Source of the DNA: Planctomicrobium sp.
GTDB taxonomy: Bacteria; Planctomycetota; Planctomycetia; Planctomycetales; Planctomycetaceae
Direction of reading: 5' to 3'
Assembly: GCA_018659505.1 (NCBI GenBank)
Contig: JABJMI010000917.1
Coordinates: forward strand, 1-7,941
Length of the DNA: 7,941 bases
Program-made: the position numbers and the translations under genes
Part shown: positions 1 through 7,169 of the stretch, in pieces
How positions within the stretch are numbered: the first letter of the stretch is position 1
How the letters are laid out: every line of letters starts with the position of its first letter
The notes under the pieces: model-generated
What the model was told of the DNA's origin: nothing
Database searches by the model: none
Seen by the model: only the letters and a program-made list of their open reading frames with translations

Positions 1-27
1 CGCAGCAATTAAGAAAAACCAACAACC

Positions 28-846
28 ATGGATCTACAACTCAAAGACAAAGTCGCCCTCGTCACCGGCGGTTCCAAAGGAATCGGACTAGGAATTGTTC
101 GTAGTTTGATCGCTGAGGGTGCGAAGGTTGCCAACGTCAATCGTAGTTCCGAAGAAGGTCTACAACTTGAAAAGGAGTACGCTGCTCTTGGGAAAGAATG
201 CGTCTTCATTCAAGGTGACCTCACAGACCTCGCTGCCTGTAAGAATGCGGTGGACCAAACTCTTCAGAAGTTTGGAAAGATCGACATCATTGTGAACAAT
301 GCCGGCGTGAACGATGGAGCCAGTCTCGAAGCGGGACCAGAGGCATTCGTGGAATCCCTCAAGCGTAACTTGGTTCATTATTACGCCATTGTGCATTACG
401 CCCTCGATGCGATTAAGGCGACCAAAGGCTGCATCATCAACATCGGTTCGAAGGTGTGCGAAACAGGACAAGGTGGAACTTCGGGATATGCGGCATCCAA
501 AGGGGGCATCAACGGACTAACCCGTGAATGGGCAGTCGATTTGGCATCGTCTGGTGTGCGAGTCAATGCCGTCTCACCAGCGGAGACATGGACACCGCTT
601 TACGAAAAGTGCCTGGATGCGATGCCTGATCCAGAAGGTGCTAAGAAAGAAATCGAGCAACTGATTCCGTTGGGGAAACGGTTCACGACCATAGAGGAAC
701 TCGCGGACATGGTGGTCTTTCTGGCGTCGCCACGTTCTAGCCATACCACCGGTCAAATCATCTTCGTCGACGGCGGATACACTCATTTCGACCGAAAATG
801 CACAATGCCCAGCGACGTCACGCAATTTGGTCCTGCGAATAGCTGA
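28..846 (+). CDS. SDR-family NAD(P)-dependent oxidoreductase, L-fucose dehydrogenase-like
   Basis: This is a 272-residue cytoplasmic classical short-chain dehydrogenase/reductase. The Rossmann glycine motif TGGSKGIG is at residues 13-20, the NNAG motif at 90-93, and the full catalytic tetrad is visible as N114, S141, Y154 and K158 (YAASK). The C-terminal part has the usual TGQ..FVDGG stretch at 241-250. From memory, several segments resemble bacterial L-fucose dehydrogenases and related 17beta-HSD14-like enzymes: GVNDGASLEAG at 93-103, GQGGTSGY at 147-154, SPAETWTPLYEK at 183-194, IPLGKRFTT at 213-221 and the GGYTHFDRK ending. A sugar, such as L-fucose oxidised to its lactone, is therefore a plausible substrate, but no fucose-pathway gene is visible nearby. 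Asn38-Arg39 after the second beta strand could favour NADP, which is inference. The chain is slightly long for the family, with about 15 extra C-terminal residues. The ATG is chosen because the fold begins at once after it; no strong ribosome binding site precedes it. SDR identity is near certain, the substrate is not. Confidence 0.93.
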   Translation: MDLQLKDKVALVTGGSKGIGLGIVRSLIAEGAKVANVNRSSEEGLQLEKEYAALGKECVFIQGDLTDLAACKNAVDQTLQKFGKIDIIVNNAGVNDGASLEAGPEAFVESLKRNLVHYYAIVHYALDAIKATKGCIINIGSKVCETGQGGTSGYAASKGGINGLTREWAVDLASSGVRVNAVSPAETWTPLYEKCLDAMPDPEGAKKEIEQLIPLGKRFTTIEELADMVVFLASPRSSHTTGQIIFVDGGYTHFDRKCTMPSDVTQFGPANS

Positions 847-955
847 AAATAACTCAGCAGTGGGGTACTTCAAACAAATCTAATATGTGTCTTTACAGAC
901 CAGCCTTGTGGTATCAACGTATTTTAATTGAGAAACGTACTTTGCGGGCAAGGGA

Positions 956-1048
956 AGCATTAGAAATGCTCTCGCTTTCAAGTCGAATTCCTTGGGCATT
1001 CACGTTATGATAAACGTGACCGAGTCCGTCTCGATTGTTGAGACCGGA
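956..1048 (+). other. Three consecutive small hairpins upstream of rimO
   Basis: The 233-base spacer between the dehydrogenase and rimO holds three short inverted repeats in a row. The first has a perfect 6-bp stem, 956-961 with 965-970, and loop AGA. The second has a perfect 7-bp stem, 1000-1006 with 1013-1019, and a 6-base loop. The third pairs 1025-1032 with 1040-1048 over 8 bp, with one bulged C at 1044 and a 7-base loop; it ends about 30 bases before the rimO start. None is followed by a T tract, so they do not look like intrinsic terminators. They could form a structured leader of the rimO message. Stems this short arise often by chance, so only their clustering is suggestive. Confidence 0.3.
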
Positions 1049-1079
1049 TTGCCCAACAACTTTTAGCTGAAACTCAGAA

Positions 1080-2495
1080 ATGCTCGACCTCCCGATTATT
1101 GGTGATCCTCCTTCAGAACCGGAAATGAATGAAGATGCGGTCGGCTACTCCAAAGGAACGTACGCATTCATCAGCCTTGGTTGTCCTAAAAATCTTGTCG
1201 ACAGCGAACGAATGCTCGGTTCACTGTCTCTCGATGGATATTCGCTCGTTTCGAATCCCGAGGGAGCGGACTTCGTTATCGTGAACACATGCGGATTTAT
1301 CGATGAATCACGCAAAGAATCTAAAGCTGTCATCCAGGAGATGATCGACCTCAAGACAGGCGGCAAGACTAAAGGAGTGATTGTCGCTGGATGTTTGCCG
1401 GAGCGTGTTGGCGGAAGTTTACTCGAAGAGATGCCAGAGATCGATCACATCGTGGGTGTCTTTGGTCGCGAAGAGATCACACGAGTCGCCGATCGTTTAG
1501 TCGGCGGTCAAAAAGAGCAGCGAGAACTGTTCCGCCCGGCAGCAGTTCGTGCCTTGGACGATAGAGCTCGCTTGCGGATTACTCCTCAGCATTATGCTTA
1601 TCTGAAAATCTCCGAAGGTTGTGATCGGACGTGTACTTTTTGTTCCATCCCGAGTATGCGCGGCAAGCATGTCACGAAGCCGATTGAGATGGTCATTGAG
1701 GAAGCGAAAGAACTGGCTGCCGATGGTGTTCGAGAGTTGATTCTCGTCGCTCAAGATACCACCTATTATGGAATGGACTACTACGGCGAAGTTCGGCTCG
1801 TTCAACTTCTCGATGAATTAGAGAAAGTCGAAGGGATCGACTGGCTTCGCTTGATGTATCTCTATCCAGTGAACTTCACTGACGAACTGATCGACAAAAT
1901 TGCTGGCTCGACCAAAGTCATTCCTTACCTAGATATGCCGTTGCAACACATCAACAGCAAAGTTCTCAAGCGAATGCAGCGACGAGTGAACCGTGAAAAA
2001 ACGGTTGAACTGGTCGAGAAGTTGCGAGATCGAATCCCGAATCTTGTCCTGCGGACAACATTCATTGTTGGCTTTCCGGGGGAAACGGAAGAGCAATTTG
2101 AAGAACTCCGCGAGTTCGTTAAAGAGACACATTTCGAAAGAATGGGTGTCTTCCCATATTCTATAGAGCCGGGAACACCAGCTGTCAAACTTGATGAGCA
2201 TTTGCCTGATGAAGTCAAAGAACGTCGTCAACAATCGCTGATGGAAACGCAGCAGGAACTCGCTTTCGCCTGGGGACAATCGATGGTCGATTACGAACTC
2301 GATTGCATGATCGATTCACCGACTGACGATCCGAATGTCTGGATCGGTCGCACCTATGCAGACGCTCCTGAGATCGACGGCGTCGTGTACATTCAAGGCG
2401 AAAACCTCGAACCGGGTCAAATGATCCCCGTTATAATTATCGAAGCTCGGGAATACGATCTGATTGCGGTTCCGTCTGAATCTGAAGAAGAGTGA
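1080..2495 (+). CDS. rimO: Ribosomal protein S12 methylthiotransferase RimO
   Basis: RimO is a radical-SAM enzyme that adds a methylthio group to the beta carbon of a conserved aspartate in ribosomal protein S12, using S-adenosylmethionine and two 4Fe-4S clusters. The 471-residue protein shows all three domains. The N-terminal UPF0004 domain (about 28-150) opens with the signature ISLGCPKNLVDSE (31-43), and its cluster cysteines are C35, C71 and C105. The radical-SAM domain (about 170-390) carries C181, C185 and C188 in the CxxxCxxC motif, and LDMPLQH at 284-290 is typical. The C-terminal TRAM domain (about 395-466) contains the RimO-type stretch RTYADAPEIDGVVYI (424-438). The absence of MiaB-type features and the S12-type TRAM signature argue for RimO rather than the tRNA enzyme MiaB. 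The ATG at 1080 gives about 27 residues before the conserved core. The in-frame ATG at 1125 (residue 16) would also keep the whole core; neither has a clear ribosome binding site. The final residues are acidic. Confidence 0.97.
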   Translation: MLDLPIIGDPPSEPEMNEDAVGYSKGTYAFISLGCPKNLVDSERMLGSLSLDGYSLVSNPEGADFVIVNTCGFIDESRKESKAVIQEMIDLKTGGKTKGVIVAGCLPERVGGSLLEEMPEIDHIVGVFGREEITRVADRLVGGQKEQRELFRPAAVRALDDRARLRITPQHYAYLKISEGCDRTCTFCSIPSMRGKHVTKPIEMVIEEAKELAADGVRELILVAQDTTYYGMDYYGEVRLVQLLDELEKVEGIDWLRLMYLYPVNFTDELIDKIAGSTKVIPYLDMPLQHINSKVLKRMQRRVNREKTVELVEKLRDRIPNLVLRTTFIVGFPGETEEQFEELREFVKETHFERMGVFPYSIEPGTPAVKLDEHLPDEVKERRQQSLMETQQELAFAWGQSMVDYELDCMIDSPTDDPNVWIGRTYADAPEIDGVVYIQGENLEPGQMIPVIIIEAREYDLIAVPSESEEE

Positions 2496-2530
2496 ATGAT
2501 AACATTCGCTCTGTGGGCAATTTGCCATGA

Positions 2531-2755
2531 GGGCTTTTTTGCGAAACAAGACTCCACTTGGACAAATTGTCCACAGCCACTTGTCGCCTTTCGCAGATTG
2601 TTGTGACTGTTCAAGATAATCATGTCACCATGATAGTCGACGGTTCAATCATTCTCGAATGGCAGGGCAAACCCGAACAACTCAGCCTGGGCGACTACGA
2701 CGGCCGCTACCGTTTCTATCGCGTGAGTATTGCGGAAATTCTTATAGAAGATTGA
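2531..2755 (+). pseudogene. Remnant of a LamG/DUF1080-like domain C-terminus
   Basis: This frame is open from 2531 to the TGA at 2753-2755, but its only convincing start is a TTG at 2558. The last 50 or so residues look protein-like. They run from a beta-strand segment (QIVVTVQDNHVTMIVDG) through LEWQGKPEQLSLGDYDG to RYRFYRVSI. That pattern recalls the C-terminal end of the LamG/DUF1080-like (concanavalin-type) sugar-binding domains at the tail of many planctomycete exported or kinase-linked proteins, where a VDG..I.W.G.P..LSL segment is followed by a Y(D/N).RYRF segment. The usual residues between those two segments seem shortened here. No upstream portion of such a gene is visible, since rimO ends 35 bases before the frame opens. 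I read it as the decayed 3' end of a lost gene. A genuine 65-residue small protein is possible but less likely. The family link is from memory of the motif, not from a search. Confidence 0.5.
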
Positions 2756-2935
2756 AGACCACCTTCGTCGTGGCTGAATGGTCTAATGGATTGAGGATTT
2801 AGATATTTCGTTCTCATCTTATCCGATTATGCTGATTACCCTTGCCTCTCGATCCCTAGTCCCTCAGTCCAGCGGCTTGAGTTGAAATTTCTATTGAGTT
2901 GCGGTGGATAAGTCGCGCTCGGAATGTCATTCGGC

Positions 2936-2965
2936 TTTTCAGCCGATGTCCTACTTGGATATAAT
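2936..2965 (+). promoter_or_regulatory. Candidate sigma70-type promoter for the DUF1549/DUF1501 operon
   Basis: A perfect TATAAT lies at 2960-2965. A TTTTCA at 2936-2941 matches four of six positions of the -35 consensus with an 18-base spacer. Transcription would begin near 2972, giving a leader of about 95 bases before the ATG at 3068. The perfect -10 box and its position in the only long spacer before the operon are the support; the -35 is weak. Planctomycete promoters are poorly characterised, and many copies of this gene pair are thought to depend on alternative sigma factors, so this assignment is tentative. Confidence 0.4.
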
Positions 2966-2979
2966 AAATTGCCTTCCAT

Positions 2980-3017
2980 TCGCGAGAGATTCCCCAGCCA
3001 AATTTAATCTCTCGCGA
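2980..3017 (+). promoter_or_regulatory. Perfect 12-bp inverted repeat in the operon leader
   Basis: Bases 2980-2991 (TCGCGAGAGATT) are the exact reverse complement of 3006-3017, separated by a 14-base loop. The repeat starts about 8 bases after the predicted transcription start and ends 50 bases before the ATG of the DUF1549 gene. A perfect 12-bp repeat at this distance is expected far less than once by chance in a window this size (roughly 8000 x 30 / 4^12, about 0.01). It could be a 5' mRNA stem that protects or regulates the message, or a two-site DNA operator. There is no T tract after it, so a simple terminator or attenuator is unlikely. Confidence 0.6.
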
Positions 3018-3067
3018 CCTGCTTCAATGATCCTTCCTGCGAACCGTATTTCCACTCGATAGCTCAC

Positions 3068-5437
3068 ATGAACAGATCTTACTCAACCTTTTCGAGAATC
3101 TTCATTCTACTAAATGCTGTTCTCTGCCTAATGTTTGTGATTACTCAAACTGGTCAGGCAGAGGAGATGGCAAATGTTGACTTCTTTGAGAAAAGGATTC
3201 GCCCAATGCTGGTCAAGCACTGTTACGAGTGTCATTCCGAACAGGAAAAAGAGCAGATGGGGGGACTGCTTCTGGATCGGCAATCTGGCTGGCTGAAAGG
3301 TGGTGAGACAACGATGGCTGTCATCCCAGGTGAGCCGCAGTCGTCGCTGTTGATGGAAGCAATTCTTTACAAAAACGAGAACCTGCAAATGCCTCCCGAG
3401 GGGAAACTCTCGGATGTAGAAATCAAATACTTCGAAGATTGGATTCAGCGGGGAGCCCCTGGACCAGAGAACGACTTGGGAGATTCTGAGTTCTCCCAAC
3501 TTGGTGACCAGGAATTCCTTTTCGAACAGGCGAAGCAGCATTGGGCGTTTCAGCCAATTGCGAAAACGACTCCGCTGCAAGTCGACAATGCGATGTTCAA
3601 TCGTCAGCCAATCGATCAGTTCATCTTCGCTAAAATGCAACAACAGAAACTGACTCCTTCCCGCCACGCCGATCCACGGTCGATGTTGCGACGGCTCAGC
3701 TATGATTTGACAGGTTTGCCGCCGACCGCCAAAGATGTCGAAGCGTTCCCAGCGAAGCTCAGAGAGAACCGCCCCCAAGCAATTCAAGAGACCGTTGATC
3801 GACTGATCGAGTCGCCAGCTTTTGGAGAGAAGATGGCGCGCATGTGGCTCGATATCGCTCGTTATGCCGATACCGACAGTCGTTATCGGCCCGACACCAA
3901 GACTCCGCACTACTTCCCGTTTGCCTTCACCTATCGCGATTACGTTATCAAAGCGTTCAATGCCGATAAACCTTTCAATCAATTTGTCAAAGAGCAACTT
4001 GCAGCCGATTTAATGGGATTCGCAGAAGACGCCCCGGAACAGGCTGCGCTCGGCTTCCTAGCAGTCGGACCACACGCTGGCGGTTCAACACAGGAAGAAA
4101 TCGATGACTGGATCGACGTCACATCACGCGGTTTGCTCGGACTAACAGTGGCGTGTGCTCGCTGTCACGATCATAAATACGAGCCGATTCCGACCGCTGA
4201 TTATTATGCCTTACATGGAGTATTCAATTCAGTCGATCGTGCAAATCCATTAAACGAAAAACTTCAACCGGAAGTACAAGGTTACACTACTGACGAGAAG
4301 AGTCATCAAGACTACTTAAAACAACGCCAGGCGATTGCAAAGAAAATTGAAGCCGCAGGGAATAAGAAAGCAGGCGGTAACAACCGTTCGATTGCTCAAA
4401 AAATTCGCGAAACGGAATTGGCTGCACTCCTCACGTATCACCCCGCTGCTCCCGCCAGAGCAATGGTTGTTGCTGAAAAGAAGAAGCCTATCGAACCAAG
4501 CATCTTCATCCGTGGCGATGCTTCGAATCGTGGCGACGCTGTTCCTCGTCGATTCCTGAAATTACTGGATGACTCTCAAACTCCCTTTAGCGATAAGAAC
4601 AGCGGTCGCCTGGAACTCGCAGGGAAGATCACTTCACCGGACAATCCGCTGACTGCTCGGGTTTTCGTGAATCGCGTTTGGGGAATGTTAATGGGGAGCT
4701 ACCTCGTCGATGCTCCTTCTAATTTCGGTCTGATGACCGCTGCCCCAGCACATCCAGAGTTACTCGACTGGCTCGCAAATGACTTCATAGAAAATGATTG
4801 GTCGGTCAAGCATTTAGTTCGTACGATTGTTCTATCGAACACCTATTTACAAAGCAGTTTCAGCCTCGATTCAAACGAAAGTATCGATCCTGGAAATCGA
4901 TTCTACTGGCGAGCCAATCGTAAGCACCTTTCGATTGAAGAATTGAGAGACAGCATGCTCGCAGTGAGTGGTGTCATTGACCTCAAACAGTTCGGTCACT
5001 CAGCTCCTTTGTGGGGCGAGGATTACACTCGTCGCAGGTCGATTTATGGATTTATAAATCGTTTCAATCTCGATCCTACCTTACGGGCTTTCGACTTTCC
5101 GACACCGATGCAGACTCAGTCTGAACGAACCGAAAGTGTCGTCGCGACACAATCATTATTCGCCATGAATTCTGCGTTTGTTCTCGATCAAGCGGTCGAA
5201 ATTACAGAACGTCCAGAATTCCTCGCTGCGAATGATGATCAAGAACGTATTGTTTATCTTTTCGAACTGATCTTACAACGTCCTGCCGCTCCTCCAGAAA
5301 TCAGTAAGATCACGAGGTTTCTGGAATTACAAAATCGCTTTAAATCGTCTCTCAAAAAGAGTCCATCTACAGCACAAAGCTGGCCGTTGGTCGCTCAGTC
5401 GATCCTCATGAGTAACGAATTCCAGTACCTCGATTAG
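3068..5437 (+). CDS. Exported planctomycete cytochrome c-like protein with DUF1549 and DUF1553 domains
   Basis: This 789-residue protein has the arrangement typical of the large planctomycete PSCyt1-DUF1549-DUF1553 family. Residues 1-31 form a Sec-type signal peptide: basic start, hydrophobic 11-25, and probable cleavage after GQA at 31. The PSCyt1 domain (about 37-130) has the haem-binding motif C52-Y-E-C55-H56, and M108 in LQMPP is the likely second iron ligand. DUF1549 spans about 180-390 and contains a second CxxCH, C363-A-R-C366-H367, followed by DHKYEPIP. DUF1553 spans about 515-760, with landmarks NPLTARVFVNRVW at 526-538, HPELLDWLA at 562-570 and SIEELRDSML at 622-631. The linker between the two DUFs is short and lysine-rich, with no added LamG or PA14 domain, so this is a compact family member. 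The DUF1501 gene follows after 47 bases, almost certainly in the same operon. The family is presumed periplasmic and possibly redox-active, but its substrate and reaction are not established. Confidence 0.95.
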   Translation: MNRSYSTFSRIFILLNAVLCLMFVITQTGQAEEMANVDFFEKRIRPMLVKHCYECHSEQEKEQMGGLLLDRQSGWLKGGETTMAVIPGEPQSSLLMEAILYKNENLQMPPEGKLSDVEIKYFEDWIQRGAPGPENDLGDSEFSQLGDQEFLFEQAKQHWAFQPIAKTTPLQVDNAMFNRQPIDQFIFAKMQQQKLTPSRHADPRSMLRRLSYDLTGLPPTAKDVEAFPAKLRENRPQAIQETVDRLIESPAFGEKMARMWLDIARYADTDSRYRPDTKTPHYFPFAFTYRDYVIKAFNADKPFNQFVKEQLAADLMGFAEDAPEQAALGFLAVGPHAGGSTQEEIDDWIDVTSRGLLGLTVACARCHDHKYEPIPTADYYALHGVFNSVDRANPLNEKLQPEVQGYTTDEKSHQDYLKQRQAIAKKIEAAGNKKAGGNNRSIAQKIRETELAALLTYHPAAPARAMVVAEKKKPIEPSIFIRGDASNRGDAVPRRFLKLLDDSQTPFSDKNSGRLELAGKITSPDNPLTARVFVNRVWGMLMGSYLVDAPSNFGLMTAAPAHPELLDWLANDFIENDWSVKHLVRTIVLSNTYLQSSFSLDSNESIDPGNRFYWRANRKHLSIEELRDSMLAVSGVIDLKQFGHSAPLWGEDYTRRRSIYGFINRFNLDPTLRAFDFPTPMQTQSERTESVVATQSLFAMNSAFVLDQAVEITERPEFLAANDDQERIVYLFELILQRPAAPPEISKITRFLELQNRFKSSLKKSPSTAQSWPLVAQSILMSNEFQYLD

Positions 5438-5484
5438 AGCCTTCTGGTAGTTTGCCCAATTTACATTGTTAGTAGTCATTAAAC

Positions 5485-6915
5485 ATGTCCCAATTCAATC
5501 CTCTTATTTCTCGTCGAGAACTCCTGCAGAATTCAGGGACCGGTCTTGGAGCTTTGGCTCTGGTGGGGCTTCTCGGTCAGTCAGCACAGGCAGAAAGAAA
5601 TCTGGATGAAGCGCCGCTTGCGGTGGCGACTCCGCATTTCCCTGCGAAAGCGAAACGAGTCATTCACCTCTTCATGAATGGTGGTCCATCGCAGATTGAT
5701 ACATTCGATCCCAAGCCAGAGGTCAACAGGCTCGATAATCAACCGCTGCCGGAATCGTTCGTTAAGCAATTACAAAGGACGCAGCGAAACCGGGTCGGGA
5801 AGCTATTCGGTTCTCCATTCAAGTTTAAGAAGCATGGACAAAGTGAATTAGAGATCAGCGAACTCTACCCGCATCTGTCTCAGCACGCGGACGAGTTATG
5901 CGTAATTCGCTCGATGCAAGGAGAGATCGCCAATCATAGTCCCGGATTGTTGCTGACCAATTGTGGTCACTCCACGCTTGCCCGACCGAGTCTAGGAGCC
6001 TGGTTACTTTATGGACTGGGAAATGAAAGCGATGAACTTCCCGGGTTCGTAGTGCTCTGCCCGCGTGGGATGCCAACAGCGCAATCTCGCAACTGGACGA
6101 GTTCGTTCTTACCCGGCATCTATCAGGGAACGCATATCGACACACTCGGAAATCCAGAGGAACTCATTCCGAATTTGACGCGGAACGATATACGCACGGG
6201 ATCACAACGGGCGCAGATCAATCTCACTCAATTCATGAACCAACGACACGCTGCCCGTCGACCGGATGATGAAAGACTGGAAAGCAGAATTCATTCGATG
6301 GAACTCGCATTTCGTATGCAAACGGCAGCTTCAGATGTTTTCGACTTACAACAGGAGACAGCCAATACTCGTGAAATGTATGGCGATACTCTGCAAGGTA
6401 AGAACATGTTAATCGCCCGCAGACTTTCGGAACGTGGAGTTCGTTATGTGCAGATTTACCATGGAGCAGGTCAACCTTGGGACTCGCATGGTTCAGCGAT
6501 TTCTAATCAGAAAAGGCTTGCAGCCGAGTCTGATCAGGCAATCGCTGCCCTGCTGTCTGATCTCAAACAGCGAGGTCTGCTCGAAGAAACACTTGTGATC
6601 TGGGGCGGAGAAATGGGACGGACAGCGACCTCTCAATCAAACGTCAAAGACCGCAAACGTTGGGGACGAGATCACCACATCGATGGTTACTCGGTCTGGC
6701 TGGCTGGAGGCGGATTCAAAGGCGGCACGGCTTACGGAACAACTGATGAACTTGGACAAGCAGTCGCTGAAAACCCGGTAACGCTGCACGATCTACACGC
6801 CACTATCCTGAATCAAATGGGCTTCGACCACAAACAATTAACCTACCACTCCTCCGGCAGAGACTTCCGCCTGACAGATGTCCATGGGCATGTTGTTTCA
6901 GATCTACTCGGTTGA
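5485..6915 (+). CDS. Tat-exported DUF1501 family protein
   Basis: This 476-residue protein belongs to DUF1501, which is related to the alkaline phosphatase/sulfatase fold. The N-terminus is a clear twin-arginine signal: S9-R10-R11-E-L-L-Q, then a hydrophobic stretch at 18-31 and probable cleavage after AQA at 36, so it is exported folded, perhaps with its metal already bound. Family landmarks are FMNGGPSQIDTFDPK at 63-77, PWDSHG at 331-336, WGGEMGRT at 373-380, RWGRDHH at 392-398, WLAGGGFKGG at 405-414 and TLHDLHAT at 433-440. The Asp, His and Glu residues in these motifs are the likely metal ligands by analogy with the superfamily. Length is normal and there is no break. It lies 47 bases after the DUF1549/DUF1553 gene. 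The two are found side by side throughout planctomycetes, so they probably work on the same extracytoplasmic substrate. The actual reaction is unknown; annotations as 'sulfatase' for this family are by fold only. Confidence 0.95.
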   Translation: MSQFNPLISRRELLQNSGTGLGALALVGLLGQSAQAERNLDEAPLAVATPHFPAKAKRVIHLFMNGGPSQIDTFDPKPEVNRLDNQPLPESFVKQLQRTQRNRVGKLFGSPFKFKKHGQSELEISELYPHLSQHADELCVIRSMQGEIANHSPGLLLTNCGHSTLARPSLGAWLLYGLGNESDELPGFVVLCPRGMPTAQSRNWTSSFLPGIYQGTHIDTLGNPEELIPNLTRNDIRTGSQRAQINLTQFMNQRHAARRPDDERLESRIHSMELAFRMQTAASDVFDLQQETANTREMYGDTLQGKNMLIARRLSERGVRYVQIYHGAGQPWDSHGSAISNQKRLAAESDQAIAALLSDLKQRGLLEETLVIWGGEMGRTATSQSNVKDRKRWGRDHHIDGYSVWLAGGGFKGGTAYGTTDELGQAVAENPVTLHDLHATILNQMGFDHKQLTYHSSGRDFRLTDVHGHVVSDLLG

Positions 6916-6926
6916 GTAACAGGCAA

Positions 6927-7009
6927 GTGGGACGACTCAGAACGTAATGAAGAGATGGGCGTGGCGAGCGCGGAGTTGAGGTGAATGCAACGATAAACGT
7001 CGCTGTCAC
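6927..7009 (+). repeat. Interspersed non-coding repeat, copy 1
   Basis: This 83-base sequence recurs at 7786-7873 in the same orientation. The first 18 bases match with 2 differences. There follows a small indel (3 bases here, 8 in copy 2). The last 62 bases (6948-7009 against 7812-7873) match with 3 differences, including 35 identical bases in a row. It begins 12 bases after the DUF1501 stop codon. Its ends are weakly complementary, like those of copy 2, and it has no coding potential of its own. It could be a short non-autonomous mobile element or a REP-like element placed at gene ends; the window alone cannot decide. Confidence 0.9.
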
Positions 7010-7010
7010 A

Positions 7011-7057
7011 GGTGGCACGACCACCATCCCGCTCCGCTACACTCAGGTCGTGCCACC
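7011..7057 (+). repeat. Perfect 12-bp inverted repeat directly after repeat copy 1
   Basis: GGTGGCACGACC at 7011-7022 is the exact reverse complement of 7046-7057, with a 23-base loop. The arm also matches the first bases of repeat copy 2 (GTGGCACGACC at 7786-7796), so the palindrome is built from the repeat's own end sequence. Immediately after it, at 7060-7068, lies ACAAGCGTT, which recurs after the palindrome that follows copy 2. As RNA it would form a stable stem downstream of the DUF1501 gene. No T tract follows, so intrinsic termination is not supported, but protection of the 3' end of the message is possible. Confidence 0.75.
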
Positions 7058-7169
7058 CAACAAGCGTTGAAGCAGAATCGCCGGCACGCTACCTTTAAGA
7101 AACAGATGAGGGCTCAACAAAGCCGTCAATTCTCCCTTACTTATTCATTACGCCTGTCGCGAAAACTAC

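Larger units (their letters stand above)
2756..3067. other. Non-coding spacer upstream of the DUF1549/DUF1501 operon
   Basis: These 312 bases contain no frame with protein-like content on either strand. The first half (2756-2920) shows nothing I can assign. The second half holds a short palindrome (2922-2932, five bases either side of a central T), a 6-bp hairpin (2931-2946), a promoter-like element and a strong inverted repeat, the last two listed separately. Taken together with the remnant at 2531-2755, this spacer separates rimO from the export operon and supports independent transcription of the latter. Confidence 0.6.

Noticed and set aside
842..858. A 5-bp stem overlapping the stop codon of the dehydrogenase
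   Set aside because: It is too short and has no T tract, so it is not supported as a terminator.
2516..2540. Possible intrinsic terminator after rimO: a 4-bp GGCA/TGCC stem followed by six T residues at 2535-2540
   Set aside because: The stem is only four base pairs and eight bases separate it from the T run; no alternative pairing puts a stable stem directly before the T tract.
2923..2933. An 11-base match, AATGTCATTCG, between the region before the operon promoter and the window end (7922-7932)
   Set aside because: In about 8 kb, several 11-base matches are expected by chance, and the flanks do not extend the similarity.
2931..2946. A 6-bp hairpin (TCGGCT/AGCCGA) overlapping the candidate -35 box
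   Set aside because: Around twenty stems of this size are expected by chance in the window; without conservation data it is not worth calling an operator.
3128..3997. A 289-residue open frame on the minus strand inside the DUF1549 gene
   Set aside because: It is fully contained in a gene with clear domain motifs, and its translation shows no recognisable domain. It is an antisense shadow.
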